DNA of 64,000 bases from the NCBI GenBank assembly GCA_947567625.1, contig CANONN010000001.1:62001-126000 (forward strand). The letters are read 5' to 3'. The notes beneath the pieces were generated by a model, which did not search any database, was not told the origin of the DNA, and was given only the letters and a program-made list of their open reading frames with translations. The position numbers were made by a program, and so were the translations under genes. Position 1 is the stretch's first letter; each line of letters begins with the position of its first letter. This document shows, in pieces, positions 51,983-61,647 of the stretch. The DNA comes from an uncultured Roseburia sp. Its GTDB lineage: Bacteria > Bacillota > Clostridia > Lachnospirales > Lachnospiraceae.

Positions 51983-52113
51983 AACTAAACGACCATGCCT
52001 TTCAACGTAATCCTTTTACTCCATACAAATACGTTATTATAATTATTACTGTACCCATTTGTCAAGTAAATTACATTTACAAATTTATTTCATTTGTGTT
52101 GCAAACGTTGTCA

Positions 52114-53646
52114 CTACTGAATATATTTTAACGGATTTACCGGCGAACCGTTAATATAAATCTCAAAATGAAGATGCGGCCCCGTTGAACGTCCGGTGTT
52201 GCCGCTCAAGGCAATCGGCTCTCCCTGCTCGACATGCTGCCCTACATGCACCAAGATCTTGCTGTTGTGCGCATAGCGCGTCATTCTTCCATCCGGATGG
52301 CTGATCACCACATTATTGCCATAGCCGCCGCTGTTATAGCCGGCCTGCACGACTGTCCCCGCACTCGAGGCAAATACCGTCGTCCCGATCGAACACGCGT
52401 AATCCACGCCCTTGTGCAGCCTTCCCCAGCGGTATCCGTAACCGGAACTGAATCTGCCGCCATTGAGGGGCTTGATATAAGTGGGCGGTTTGATCGTGCC
52501 GCGCTCGATCACCGCGGCCACCGACTCCACCATAACCGTCTGCTGCGCCAGATTCCTGCTGACCTCAAAGCCGTTTTCATATACTACCACGTCATTGCGC
52601 TCTCGGTGCCCGGTGCTGCCCTCCTGCAAAACGACTTCTTTCGTCGTATACCAATTGTCATTTTTGACAATGACCGGCGTCTTTTCGTAGTCTTCTTCGT
52701 ACACCTCTCCCATGACAAGGCGAAGCTTCAAATCCGGCTCCGGCACGGCAATGATCAGTTCCTGCCCTTCGCGCAAGGTGTCCGCATCCTCCATATGGTT
52801 GAGCTTCACAAGCTCAGACACGGTTGTGCCGTAGTCCAATGCAATCACGGAAAGACAGTCACCACTCTCTACTACATATATCTTATTCGATTCTTTCTGT
52901 TTTGTGACTTCTGTGAGCGCGTTTGTCAGATCGGACAGTCCGTCAGGGTCCACATAGGAGCGGTAAACACTCACCTGCTCGACAAAGGAGAGATCGAGCA
53001 GGCCGGTCTGATACGCCTCTCTGCCGCCCGGCGAGCCGAGCATCTGTCCATGCCACGCGGCCACGCCCGCAAAATGCCCGTCATTCTCAGCCTCTTTTTG
53101 TTCTTCGGGTGCGCCGCGCCGCTCTAAAGAAGCCTCCATAATCCCGTCTATCAACAAATCTTCCCCGCGAAAGCAGACTCCGTAGGCATCTTCCTCATCG
53201 GACGGCTGCTTGACGCGCTCCAAAAATACTTTCACCTCATCCAGTGTGGCAAAGGTCGCCCGAAAATCCTCCACAGCCACCGTATACGCCTGCACGCGGC
53301 CTCCCGGCTGCTTTCCCCGCAGAACCGTCTTAATCGCCTCGAAAAGCTCTGGTTTCGTCATCAGAGGGGTAAAGACGGCCCGCTCTGTCTTACAGCTCCA
53401 ATCGAACGCAAGAAACAGTCTGTCGCTCTGTTCTAACGCCAGGGCACGCCTTGCCTGCAAAAAAACCTGCTCCACATCGGTATCCGCCGCCACGGCGCCG
53501 ACGACCTCTCCGTCCACTACAACCTGCAAAAAACTTTGCCCGAGAGAAATCTGCCTGGAAAACGCGGCCAGAAAGAGGAGCACTGCCGCTACGGCCACAA
53601 GAAATAGTTGTATGCCCGCTGATTTACTGATCTTTATCTTCTGCAT
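52114..53646 (-). CDS. Membrane-anchored M23 peptidase with LysM and G5-like domains
   Basis: The start at 53646 (MQKIKISKSAG) gives 510 aa. It has an N-terminal TM (about 11-27), a ~220-residue region, and LysM (KIYVVESGDCLSVIALDYGT). A G5-type segment follows (TTKEVVLQEGSTGHRERNDV). The M23 endopeptidase domain has metal ligands in HKGVDYA and HLHFEIY (RFSSGYGYRWGRLHKGVD). It should cleave or bind peptidoglycan outside the cell, like spore or division-associated LytM proteins. It is followed by murA and preceded by the foldase gene. Confidence 0.9.
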   Translation of the reverse strand: MQKIKISKSAGIQLFLVAVAAVLLFLAAFSRQISLGQSFLQVVVDGEVVGAVAADTDVEQVFLQARRALALEQSDRLFLAFDWSCKTERAVFTPLMTKPELFEAIKTVLRGKQPGGRVQAYTVAVEDFRATFATLDEVKVFLERVKQPSDEEDAYGVCFRGEDLLIDGIMEASLERRGAPEEQKEAENDGHFAGVAAWHGQMLGSPGGREAYQTGLLDLSFVEQVSVYRSYVDPDGLSDLTNALTEVTKQKESNKIYVVESGDCLSVIALDYGTTVSELVKLNHMEDADTLREGQELIIAVPEPDLKLRLVMGEVYEEDYEKTPVIVKNDNWYTTKEVVLQEGSTGHRERNDVVVYENGFEVSRNLAQQTVMVESVAAVIERGTIKPPTYIKPLNGGRFSSGYGYRWGRLHKGVDYACSIGTTVFASSAGTVVQAGYNSGGYGNNVVISHPDGRMTRYAHNSKILVHVGQHVEQGEPIALSGNTGRSTGPHLHFEIYINGSPVNPLKYIQ

Positions 53647-53776
53647 ATCACATATTTCCTTCCTCACATACTGTTTCTCCAAAAACACCCACCGGCCACG
53701 TTTTGCCTGATGGGTGCTGTTTGTTTCTGTTCGTCTGCCTATTCCTGCCGGCATTTTACATGGTCAGTATTTGCCG

Positions 53777-54820
53777 TCACTCTTCTTCTGTCGTTGCTGT
53801 CTCGCTCCCGGATTGCGAACTCTCCGCCGTGGTGGTAAACAGATTGTCAAATGTAATCGTTCCGACTGCTTTTTCGTCCACCGTCCATGCGATATCTTCT
53901 TTCCAGCCCTCCAAGGTCTCGTCATAGAGCGTCGTTTCGCGCTCTGTCACGATCGACTTCTTGGTGGCGTCGGTCGCTTCGCGGTCCATCTCCTTATCCA
54001 GGCGCACTACATAATAATAGGTGTCGGTATCAATGACGTCTGACACCGCTCCCTCTTTGGCCGAACGCAGCGCTGTGATCACCGCCTCGTCAAAAGTATC
54101 GTCATCCGCGGTAAAGCTTGCCGTACTTACGGTGTATTCGTAATCTTCAGCGACATCCTCCAGCGTGCCGGCCTTTGCCTCCGCGGCAAACTGGTCAACT
54201 TTTTCTTTTAAAGCATCCATATCCGCAGACACCGAGTCCGCATCATCGGATTCTGACGCCTTTTCCACACGCACATAAGAAAAAGTACCTGTCTTTGCCT
54301 CCTCGTCGGACACCTCCTTGTCCACATCGGCGATCATCGCCTTGCGCATCTTTGCCGCTATGGTTGAAAGGCGCAGGTATTCTTCGACGTACTCCTGGTC
54401 CGCTCCCATGGCGTCGATGGCCTTCTTGCTGTTGTCCGCCAAAAACTGCTCCGCCGCGGCCTTAATGTCCGCAAGCTCCTGCTCGCTTACCGTCACCTGA
54501 TACTCTTCCATGTGGCGCTCTAAGGTATAGATATTTTTTAGGGAATCCATGACGCCGTTTACCAGGTCATCTTTCATCGTACTGCCGTTGCCGTACAAAT
54601 CGGCTGTCCAGAGGTCGTCCCCTTTGTTAAAATACATCTTATATATATCGTCATAACTTGCCTGCTGGTATCTTGCTATAAAATTTACCAAGCCAAGCTC
54701 CACATCCGTGTCCTCAAAATGAGCCGCGGACGCCCCTTTATTGATACCGCCGCAGCCGCCCGTCAGCGACGCCGCCATCACCGCGCTTAATAGTAACGCT
54801 GTCAGTCTTTTTGCTTTCAT
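53777..54820 (-). CDS. PrsA/SurA-like foldase lipoprotein
   Basis: The start at 54820 (MKAKRLTALLLSAVMAASLT) gives 347 aa with a lipobox around GGC (Cys23). The N-terminal half is helical (chaperone-like). Residues ~185-290 resemble a divergent parvulin rotamase (AEDYEYTVSTASFTADDDTF, ALRSAKEGAVSDVIDTDTYY, YVVRLDKEMDRE). The Thr/Ser/Glu-rich tail is low complexity. It probably assists folding of secreted proteins at the membrane. It follows mfd on the same strand, an arrangement common in Firmicutes. Confidence 0.82.
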   Translation of the reverse strand: MKAKRLTALLLSAVMAASLTGGCGGINKGASAAHFEDTDVELGLVNFIARYQQASYDDIYKMYFNKGDDLWTADLYGNGSTMKDDLVNGVMDSLKNIYTLERHMEEYQVTVSEQELADIKAAAEQFLADNSKKAIDAMGADQEYVEEYLRLSTIAAKMRKAMIADVDKEVSDEEAKTGTFSYVRVEKASESDDADSVSADMDALKEKVDQFAAEAKAGTLEDVAEDYEYTVSTASFTADDDTFDEAVITALRSAKEGAVSDVIDTDTYYYVVRLDKEMDREATDATKKSIVTERETTLYDETLEGWKEDIAWTVDEKAVGTITFDNLFTTTAESSQSGSETATTEEE

Positions 54821-54931
54821 ATATTTTATTACCTTCTTCCTCATTGCTGTGTGTAATGTCAGGCGGATATACCGGGTGGCAACGCCCTCTGGCATTACAG
54901 TTGCTTCCTATTATAGCCTTTATTGAGCTAT

Positions 54932-57900
54932 TTAGCAATCACTTTCAGAAAAAACTGTCCTGGCATCCTCCAAAAACTGCCCGAGCACCTTTAAAACATC
55001 GACATTCTTATCTCTGGAATTGGCGTAGAGCAAATATTCCAGCCGCGGCGCTTTGGCATCGGGTATAAACTTAAGCCGTCCCTCATATCTCTTAAGCAGC
55101 TCCGGGATTTTGGCCACATCCAGCTTCGCGCGCTCATAAAAACGAAAACACAGCCGTTCGCCTTTCTGCGCGATCTCCGTAAAGTACACGGCATGCGCCA
55201 GGGTTTTTAAGCGCGCCACCGCCAGCAGATTTTCCACCGGCCTGGGGAGATCGCCGAAGCGGTCGATCAATTCCTCCGTAATCTCTTCGGCCTCGTCCTC
55301 GTTATCAATGCCGGCAATGCGCTTATAGATATCCAGCTTCTGAAACTCATTGGGAATATATCCCATGGGAATATAGGCATCGACCGTGATATCGATCGAT
55401 GTGTCGTAGCGCTCCGCCACGGCGGTGCCTTTGGCCTCTTTCACCGCCTCATTGAGCATCTTGCAGTAGAGATCATAGCCGACGGCCTCCATATGGCCGT
55501 GCTGCTCTGCCCCCAGGAGATTGCCGGCCCCCCGTATCTCCAAATCGCGCATGGCAATCTTGAAACCGCTGCCAAGCTCGGTATACTCTTTGATGGCCGC
55601 CAGACGTTTTTCCGCGATCTCTTTTAACATCTTATCCCGCTTATACATCAGGAAAGCGTAAGCCGTGCGGTTTGAGCGCCCGACTCTGCCCCGTAGCTGA
55701 TAGAGCTGGGATAATCCCATATTGTCGGCGTCATGGATAATCATGGTATTGACATTGGAAATATCAAGCCCGGTCTCTATGATCGTCGTCGAAACCAGCA
55801 CGTCGATCTCTCCGTTGATAAAGCGGTACATGATATTTTCAAGCTCCGTTTCTTTCATCTGCCCGTGGGCGTAAGCGACCACGGCCTCCGGCACAAGCGA
55901 GGCCAGCTTCGCCGCCACGTCACCGATCTCGCGCACACGGTTATAGACATAATACGCCTGCCCGCCCCGCGCCAATTCCCTGGACACCGCCTCGCGCACA
56001 AGCTCTTCATTGTACTCCATCACATAAGTCTGAATCGGCAGTCTGTCCATCGGCGGCTCCTCGAGCACGCTCATATCCCGGATGCCAATCAGGCTCATGT
56101 GAAGCGTCCGGGGAATCGGCGTCGCCGTCAAAGTCAGCACGTCGATATTGTTTTTCAACTGCTTGATCTTTTCCTTGTGCCCCACGCCAAACCGCTGCTC
56201 CTCATCCACGACCAGAAGTCCGAGATCTTTGTAGACAATGTCCTTGGACAGCAGCCTGTGCGTACCGATCACAATATCAACCATCCCTTTGCGCAGATTT
56301 TCCACGACTTTTTTTTGTTCCCCAGCGCTGCGGAAACGGCACATAAGCTCCACATTGACCGGAAAATCTTTCATTCGCTGGATAAAGGTATTATAGTGCT
56401 GCTGCGCCAAGATCGTCGTCGGCACCAAAAAGGCCACCTGCTTGCCGTCCTGTACGGCCTTAAACGCTGCGCGTATGGCGATCTCTGTTTTTCCGTAGCC
56501 CACATCGCCGCAGATCAGGCGGTCCATAATTTTTTTGCTCTCCATATCCGCCTTGGTCGCCGCGATTGCAGTCTCCTGGTCCTCCGTCTCCTCAAACGGA
56601 AACATTTCCTCAAATTCCCGCTGCCATACCGTATCCGGCCCGTAGGCAAACCCTTCCTTGCTCTGTCTCGCCGCATAAAGGCGCACCAAATCCGAAGCGA
56701 TCTCTTTTACCGCTCCCCGCACTTTTGTCTTTGTCTTATTCCACTCCTGGCCGCCCAGTTTATTTAACTTCGGCTTTTTGGCGTCCGCGCCCGCATATTT
56801 TTGAATCAGCTCCAGCTGTGTCGCCAAAATATAGAGATTGCCGCCCCCGGCGTATTCGATCTTGATATAATCCTTTAAGGTCTTATCCACCTCTATTTTT
56901 TCGATGCCGCGGTAGATTCCCAGGCCATGATTCTCATGCACGACATAATCGCCGACGCTAAGGTCCGTGAAACTGGCGATTTTTTCCCCTTCGTAGGAGC
57001 GGCGGCGTTTTTTCTTTTTCTTCTCACCGCCGAAAATATCGCTCTCCGAGATCACCACAAACTTTAGCAGGGGATATTCATATCCTTTTTTCACTTTGCC
57101 GTAAGCCGTCATGATCTCCCCGGGCTTCACCAGATGATCGTAATCGTCGGTAAAAAAACTGTTTAATCCCTCCGCGGACAAATCTTCCGCCAGGCGCTTC
57201 GCGCGGCTCTTAGAGCCGGACAAAAGCACCGCCCGATATCCGTTTTTCTTGTATCGCGTCAGGTCTTTCACCAAAAGCTCAAAGCTGTTATTGTAGGGAT
57301 TGACCGTCCTCGTCTCGATATGAAAACGCTCCTCGATGGCGAGATGGGGATTTTTCATATCGAGCGCCACCATAGAGACAAGACGGTAACGCTGCAACCT
57401 GGCTAATACTTCCCTGCACGCGTACAGCTCGCGCATCTGTCCCGGCAGGATATACCCCTTTTCCAGACGCTGTTTCATGCTCTCCGAAAACTCCGTCTCG
57501 GTGGAAATTCCCCGCTCGATGGTGCGGGCCGCCTCATCCAATATGACGATCGTATGCTGCGGGTCAAAATAATCGAGCAGCGACACCCGCTCGCTGCAAA
57601 AATAGGACAGGTAGGCATCGAGACCCGCCGTGATCTCCAACTCTTCCACCTCTTCCCGCAGCTGTTTGGCCGCCGAAATGACCCGATAGGCTTCCTCCGT
57701 TTTCATCTCTTTTCGCATCTTTGCAGAAACCGTATTGGCCTCCCGCATCAAACGCTCAATGCCGTCCCGCTGCTCCTCCTTGGTGAGCACCAGCTCGCAG
57801 GCGGGATAGATGTGAATCTCCTCCTGATTTTCGATGGAGCGCTGGCTTTCCGGGTCAAAGGAGCGGATGGAATCGATCTCATCCCCCCACAGCTCGATGC

Positions 57901-58483
57901 GGTAGGGATTTTCCTCTGTCAGAGGAAATACGTCAAGAATCCCGCCGCGGACCGAAAACTGTCCGCTGGCCTCCGCCTGGTCGTTCTTTTCATAGCCGAG
58001 TTCCACGAGATGGCGGGTAAACTCCCCTAAATCAATCGTATCCCCCACCCGCAGGCCGCGCACCGCCTGAATAAATTTTTCCGGCACAGGCATCGGATTC
58101 ATCAGCGCGTCAAACGTCGTCACTACCGTGCAATTCTTTTCCTCCGCCAGCATTTTGAGCACATTCATCCGCTCCGCCGTCAGCAGATTGCCGCGGATAT
58201 CCGACTGGTAAAATAAGATATCCTTGGCCGGATAATACGCGGTGCGGCGGTCAAAAAAGCGGTATTCGGCACACATTTCCTTGGCTTTTTGCTCATGAAA
58301 AGTGACAATGATTCTGTTTCCAGAACCATTGCCCATGCCGTAGATCATATGTGGTTTTGCCGCGTCGATGCAGCCGGAGATCTGAAGCACACCCGATTTT
58401 TTGCGCTGCCGCCACAGCTCATCCAATTCTTTTAATTCTTCCAACGGAGCAGTAAACGTTTTCACAATTTCTTCCTCATCCAT
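54932..58483 (-). CDS. mfd: Transcription-repair coupling factor
   Basis: The 1183-aa Mfd removes stalled RNA polymerase and recruits UvrA. Visible are the UvrB-like N-domain ([20 protein letters not shown]), the RNA-polymerase-interacting domain ([20 protein letters not shown]), and helicase motifs [36 protein letters not shown] and [37 protein letters not shown] and [16 protein letters not shown] are also present. The TRCF C-terminal domain is present. It lies 17 bp behind pth. Confidence 0.97.
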   Translation of the reverse strand: MDEEEIVKTFTAPLEELKELDELWRQRKKSGVLQISGCIDAAKPHMIYGMGNGSGNRIIVTFHEQKAKEMCAEYRFFDRRTAYYPAKDILFYQSDIRGNLLTAERMNVLKMLAEEKNCTVVTTFDALMNPMPVPEKFIQAVRGLRVGDTIDLGEFTRHLVELGYEKNDQAEASGQFSVRGGILDVFPLTEENPYRIELWGDEIDSIRSFDPESQRSIENQEEIHIYPACELVLTKEEQRDGIERLMREANTVSAKMRKEMKTEEAYRVISAAKQLREEVEELEITAGLDAYLSYFCSERVSLLDYFDPQHTIVILDEAARTIERGISTETEFSESMKQRLEKGYILPGQMRELYACREVLARLQRYRLVSMVALDMKNPHLAIEERFHIETRTVNPYNNSFELLVKDLTRYKKNGYRAVLLSGSKSRAKRLAEDLSAEGLNSFFTDDYDHLVKPGEIMTAYGKVKKGYEYPLLKFVVISESDIFGGEKKKKKRRRSYEGEKIASFTDLSVGDYVVHENHGLGIYRGIEKIEVDKTLKDYIKIEYAGGGNLYILATQLELIQKYAGADAKKPKLNKLGGQEWNKTKTKVRGAVKEIASDLVRLYAARQSKEGFAYGPDTVWQREFEEMFPFEETEDQETAIAATKADMESKKIMDRLICGDVGYGKTEIAIRAAFKAVQDGKQVAFLVPTTILAQQHYNTFIQRMKDFPVNVELMCRFRSAGEQKKVVENLRKGMVDIVIGTHRLLSKDIVYKDLGLLVVDEEQRFGVGHKEKIKQLKNNIDVLTLTATPIPRTLHMSLIGIRDMSVLEEPPMDRLPIQTYVMEYNEELVREAVSRELARGGQAYYVYNRVREIGDVAAKLASLVPEAVVAYAHGQMKETELENIMYRFINGEIDVLVSTTIIETGLDISNVNTMIIHDADNMGLSQLYQLRGRVGRSNRTAYAFLMYKRDKMLKEIAEKRLAAIKEYTELGSGFKIAMRDLEIRGAGNLLGAEQHGHMEAVGYDLYCKMLNEAVKEAKGTAVAERYDTSIDITVDAYIPMGYIPNEFQKLDIYKRIAGIDNEDEAEEITEELIDRFGDLPRPVENLLAVARLKTLAHAVYFTEIAQKGERLCFRFYERAKLDVAKIPELLKRYEGRLKFIPDAKAPRLEYLLYANSRDKNVDVLKVLGQFLEDARTVFSESDC

Positions 58484-58500
58484 CCGCTAACGCGGCCAAA

Positions 58501-59061
58501 TTAGTTATATAAGTTCATCGCCCGATCTATTTCTTCCTGCACGATCAGTTCAGCGGCCGAGAGCGCCTTGGCGACGGCGTCCTCCACTTCTGCCCGCTCT
58601 TCGCTGGAAAAATGGCCCAGCACATGATCGGCCAGGTCCCAGCCCTTTGGTTTTTCTCCCACCCCGACTTTGATGCGCTGAAACTCCTGCGTGCCGCACA
58701 TGGCGATAATGCTTTTGATGCCGTTATGTCCGCCGGCGCTGCCTTTTGCGCGCACCCTCAGCCGCCCGGGCGCAAGGCTGATATCGTCGTAGATCACCAG
58801 CAATTCGTCTGTCGGATTTAATTTATAATAGTGCAAAAGTTCTGCGACACTCTCACCGCTTAAATTCATATATGTCTGCGGCTTCGCCAGAATGACTTTT
58901 CTCCCGGCAATCACGCCCTTGCCGCAGAGCGCCTTGTTTTTCCTGCTTTCAACTGTAATATTATATTTGTCCGCCATAGCGTCTATGACATCGAACCCCA
59001 CATTGTGGCGGGTGTTCTCATACTGCTTGCCCGGGTTCCCGAGACCGACAATTAAAAACAT
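58501..59061 (-). CDS. pth: Peptidyl-tRNA hydrolase
   Basis: The 186-aa enzyme releases peptides from dropped-off peptidyl-tRNA. It has LIVGLGNPGKQYENTRHNVG with catalytic H19, KPQTYMNLSGESV, VIYDDISLAPG and KGSAGGHNGIKSI. AGGAG precedes the ATG. The order glmU-pth-mfd matches that in Bacillus and many clostridia. Confidence 0.96.
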   Translation of the reverse strand: MFLIVGLGNPGKQYENTRHNVGFDVIDAMADKYNITVESRKNKALCGKGVIAGRKVILAKPQTYMNLSGESVAELLHYYKLNPTDELLVIYDDISLAPGRLRVRAKGSAGGHNGIKSIIAMCGTQEFQRIKVGVGEKPKGWDLADHVLGHFSSEERAEVEDAVAKALSAAELIVQEEIDRAMNLYN

Positions 59062-59084
59062 ACTGTTCTCCTGCTTGCTGTTTT

Positions 59085-59822
59085 CTATCGCTGCCTGCGG
59101 CGTATCACTTCGGCCGCCGCCTTCAACTGTTCTTTATCATTGACGCCGGTGATATCCTCCGCATTCTCCAGCGCAAACGCGTCCACCTTCAGCCCTTTTT
59201 CTTTTATTATGGTGAGCGTGTCGGGAAGATAATATTCTCCCTGCGCGTTATTTGGCGTGATCTGTTCTAACGCTTCCCGCAGCGCGCGGGTGTCAAAAAG
59301 GTACATGCCGGAATTAATCTCGTGGGAGGCGCGCTCTTTCTCACTGGCGTCCTTGTGCTCTACACTCTTTGCAAATAATCCATTTTGATCGCGGATAATC
59401 CTGCCATAGCCATCCGGGTTATCGACCAATGCGGAGAGCACCGTCACCGCATTGCCGTGGCGCTCATGGTAATCGCAAAGCCGCCGCAGTGTTTCGGCCG
59501 TAATTAACGGCGTATCGCCAAACAGTATCATCGTTCTGCCGCTCTCTCCGAGAAAATCACTTGCGCATTTGACCGCATGCCCCGTGCCAAGCTGCTGCTC
59601 CTGCAGCACAAACGTGACATTCTTGTGCGCAATCCGCTCATGCACGATCTCGTATTTATAGCCCACCACCAGACAGATTTCCTCTGCCCCTGCGCCGATG
59701 GCGGCGTCGATGGCATAGTCAACCAGGCATTTGCCTTCTATTGTATGTACCACTTTGGGCAAATCCGATTTCATGCGGGTTCCCTTGCCCGCCGCTAAGA
59801 TCACTGCTTTTAAATCTTTCAT
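59085..59822 (-). CDS. UDP-GlcNAc pyrophosphorylase, GlmU N-terminal domain only
   Basis: The start at 59822 follows UTR element copy C. The 245-aa nucleotidyltransferase has KAVILAAGKGTRMKSDLPKV, LQEQQLGTGHAVKCA, MILFGDTPLITAETL, NPDGYGRIIRD and EINSGMYLFDT, as in the uridylyltransferase half of GlmU. The left-handed beta-helix acetyltransferase half (about 200 residues) is absent and the stop is clean. It should make UDP-GlcNAc from GlcNAc-1-P. Acetylation must come from another enzyme. Confidence 0.9.
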   Translation of the reverse strand: MKDLKAVILAAGKGTRMKSDLPKVVHTIEGKCLVDYAIDAAIGAGAEEICLVVGYKYEIVHERIAHKNVTFVLQEQQLGTGHAVKCASDFLGESGRTMILFGDTPLITAETLRRLCDYHERHGNAVTVLSALVDNPDGYGRIIRDQNGLFAKSVEHKDASEKERASHEINSGMYLFDTRALREALEQITPNNAQGEYYLPDTLTIIKEKGLKVDAFALENAEDITGVNDKEQLKAAAEVIRRRQR

Positions 59823-59954
59823 AATTTTCTCCATTTCTGCATTGCGAACTATGTTCGCATTAGCTTTATTGCGCATATCGAGTTTGTGTAAGCCATAAAT
59901 GGCTTTGCAGCGCGCAGACACAAATCTCGCGATTGAAAATTTTAATTTTCAATC
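59823..59954 (-). repeat. Interspersed 5'-UTR element, copy C (before the glmU-like gene)
   Basis: Nearly identical to copy B over its whole length. It has the AT-rich palindrome (59931-59954), GATTTGTGTCTGCGCGCTGC, the hairpin AAGCCATTTATGGCTT, the hairpin TGCGAACATAGTTCGCA and the end AATGCAGAAATGGAGAAAATT. In the last hairpin only the loop differs from copy B (ATA for ATC). It fills most of the gap between spoVG and the glmU-like gene. Confidence 0.92.
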
Positions 59955-60072
59955 TTTCTTTCATTCCGCCGTCTTTGCGGCATACCGTTGTTTTAAAGCC
60001 TATTTCCTATTTTACAAAATTTTCATGAGATTACAAGCTTTTTATGTAAAATGGATGGCGGTTGACTATGAC

Positions 60073-60122
60073 ATAGAAAAGGGGAGCCGCTACATCGCTG
60101 TACCCCGGTTCCCCTTTTCTAT
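60073..60122 (-). terminator. Terminator after spoVG
   Basis: AGAAAAGGGGA and TCCCCTTTTCT form the stem around a ~25-nt loop that also pairs in part. It would separate spoVG transcription from the glmU-like gene. Confidence 0.75.
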
Positions 60123-60126
60123 GTTT

Positions 60127-60402
60127 TTAATTTTCTGCCTCGTCCATGCGTGTCGTTTCCTCATACTTTTCGAGAATCAGATTTTGTATCCTCTCTCTCG
60201 TGGCCGAATTAATCGGATGGGCAATGTCGCGGTATTCTCCATCGGAAGCCTTACGGCTCGGCATTGCAATAAAAAGCCCTTTCTCTCCCTCGATCACCTT
60301 GATATCGTGTACCACAAACTCTTCATCCAGGGTAATCGATACCACCGCTTTCATTTTTCCCTCTTTTTCCACTTTTCTGATTCTCACATCTGTAATCTGC
60401 AT
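60127..60402 (-). CDS. spoVG: SpoVG regulator
   Basis: The 91-aa protein has the SpoVG sequence: [60 protein letters not shown] and [10 protein letters not shown]. SpoVG is a small nucleic-acid-binding protein involved in septation and sporulation. AAAGGAGATAATT precedes the ATG. It lies next to the glmU-like gene as in Bacillus. Confidence 0.96.
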   Translation of the reverse strand: MQITDVRIRKVEKEGKMKAVVSITLDEEFVVHDIKVIEGEKGLFIAMPSRKASDGEYRDIAHPINSATRERIQNLILEKYEETTRMDEAEN

Positions 60403-60525
60403 GTCGTAATTATCTCCTTTCGCATTACATGCTTTCTCATAGGTCGATGATACTCAACCTTGGCACTCTTTGATTTGCGCCTATTCACGACGAATAACCT
60501 CATGGCCAGGTAAATTATCTTTGTA

Positions 60526-61644
60526 TTATAAGACGTATCTCGCGTTGTTCTCAAATACAATCTTAATACCATTGTCGCCGCAATAGTAAGTATTTGCTTT
60601 TAATGTATCACGGCTCTCTACGATGCAGTTTTCAATGTGTGTGTTATCGCCAATATATACATCATTTAAAATAATTGAATTTTTAATGACACAATTCTTG
60701 CCAACGAATACTTTCTTGAATAATATGGAATTCTCCACTTTGCTGTTGATGATACAGCCGCTGGCAATCAGACTGTTGCGGATATCCGAACCGACGTTAT
60801 ATTTTGCCGGCGGCAGATCATCCACTTTGGAATAGATCTTTGGCTCATCGCGGAAGAAATAGTTGCGCACCTCCGGCTTGAGGAAATCCATGTTGGTCTG
60901 GTAGTAAGATTCGACTGTGGCTATGTTGTTCCAGTACTCCTGCATCTTATAGCCATAGATGCGCTTCATATTCTTGTAGCGTATCAGGATATCGGTCACA
61001 AAATCCCAGCGGTTCTCCGCGGCGCTGCGCTCTAACATCTCAATCAACTGCCTGCGCCGCATAATATAGATGCCTGCGGAGATTGTATTGGACTGCGACA
61101 CCATCGGCTTCTCCTCGAACTCAATGATTCTCGCGTCCTCGTTCATGCGCACCACGCCAAAGCGGCTCACATCCATACCCTTGTCCATATCCTTGCAGAC
61201 TACCGTGACATCGGCCTTCTTATCAATATGATAATCGAGGATCTTGTTGTAATCAATTTTGTAAACACAGTCGCCGCTCGTGATAATCACATAGGGTTCG
61301 TGGCGCTGTTTGAGAAAACTGATATTCTGATACATGGCGTCCGCCGTTCCCCGGTACCACCAGCTGTTATCGACGGTGACCGTCGGATTAAACACATACA
61401 ATCCGCCCTGCTTTCGTCCAAAGTCCCACCACTTGGAGGAGCTGAGATGTTCGTTTAAGGAGCGCGCGCTGTACTGGGTCAGCACCGCTACCGTCTGCAC
61501 ATGGGAGTTGCTCATGTTGCTGAGCGCAAAATCTATGCTGCGGTAACTTCCTCCCACCGGCATTGCCGCAATTGCACGCTTGTTTGATAATTCCTGCATG
61601 CGGCTGTTATTACCGCCAGCCAAAATAATTCCTACTGCCTTCAT
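60526..61644 (-). CDS. glgD: Glucose-1-phosphate adenylyltransferase subunit GlgD
   Basis: The 372-aa protein is the regulatory-type partner of GlgC. It has a nucleotidyltransferase fold with a changed N-terminal loop (IILAGGNNSRMQELSNKRAI, where GlgC has GGxGxRL), TSGDCVYKIDYNKILDYHID and VVRMNEDARIIEFEEKPM. A C-terminal beta-helix (VENSILFKKVFVGKNCVIKN) follows. In Firmicutes GlgC and GlgD form a heterotetramer making ADP-glucose for glycogen. It follows glgC by 3 bp. Confidence 0.94.
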   Translation of the reverse strand: MKAVGIILAGGNNSRMQELSNKRAIAAMPVGGSYRSIDFALSNMSNSHVQTVAVLTQYSARSLNEHLSSSKWWDFGRKQGGLYVFNPTVTVDNSWWYRGTADAMYQNISFLKQRHEPYVIITSGDCVYKIDYNKILDYHIDKKADVTVVCKDMDKGMDVSRFGVVRMNEDARIIEFEEKPMVSQSNTISAGIYIMRRRQLIEMLERSAAENRWDFVTDILIRYKNMKRIYGYKMQEYWNNIATVESYYQTNMDFLKPEVRNYFFRDEPKIYSKVDDLPPAKYNVGSDIRNSLIASGCIINSKVENSILFKKVFVGKNCVIKNSIILNDVYIGDNTHIENCIVESRDTLKANTYYCGDNGIKIVFENNARYVL

Positions 61645-61647
61645 AAA

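Noticed and set aside
52234-53127. Long plus-strand frame opposite the M23 peptidase gene
   Set aside because: It is antisense to a gene with clear LysM and M23 motifs, has no family resemblance and no ribosome-binding site. The same holds for the long frames opposite mfd and glgC.
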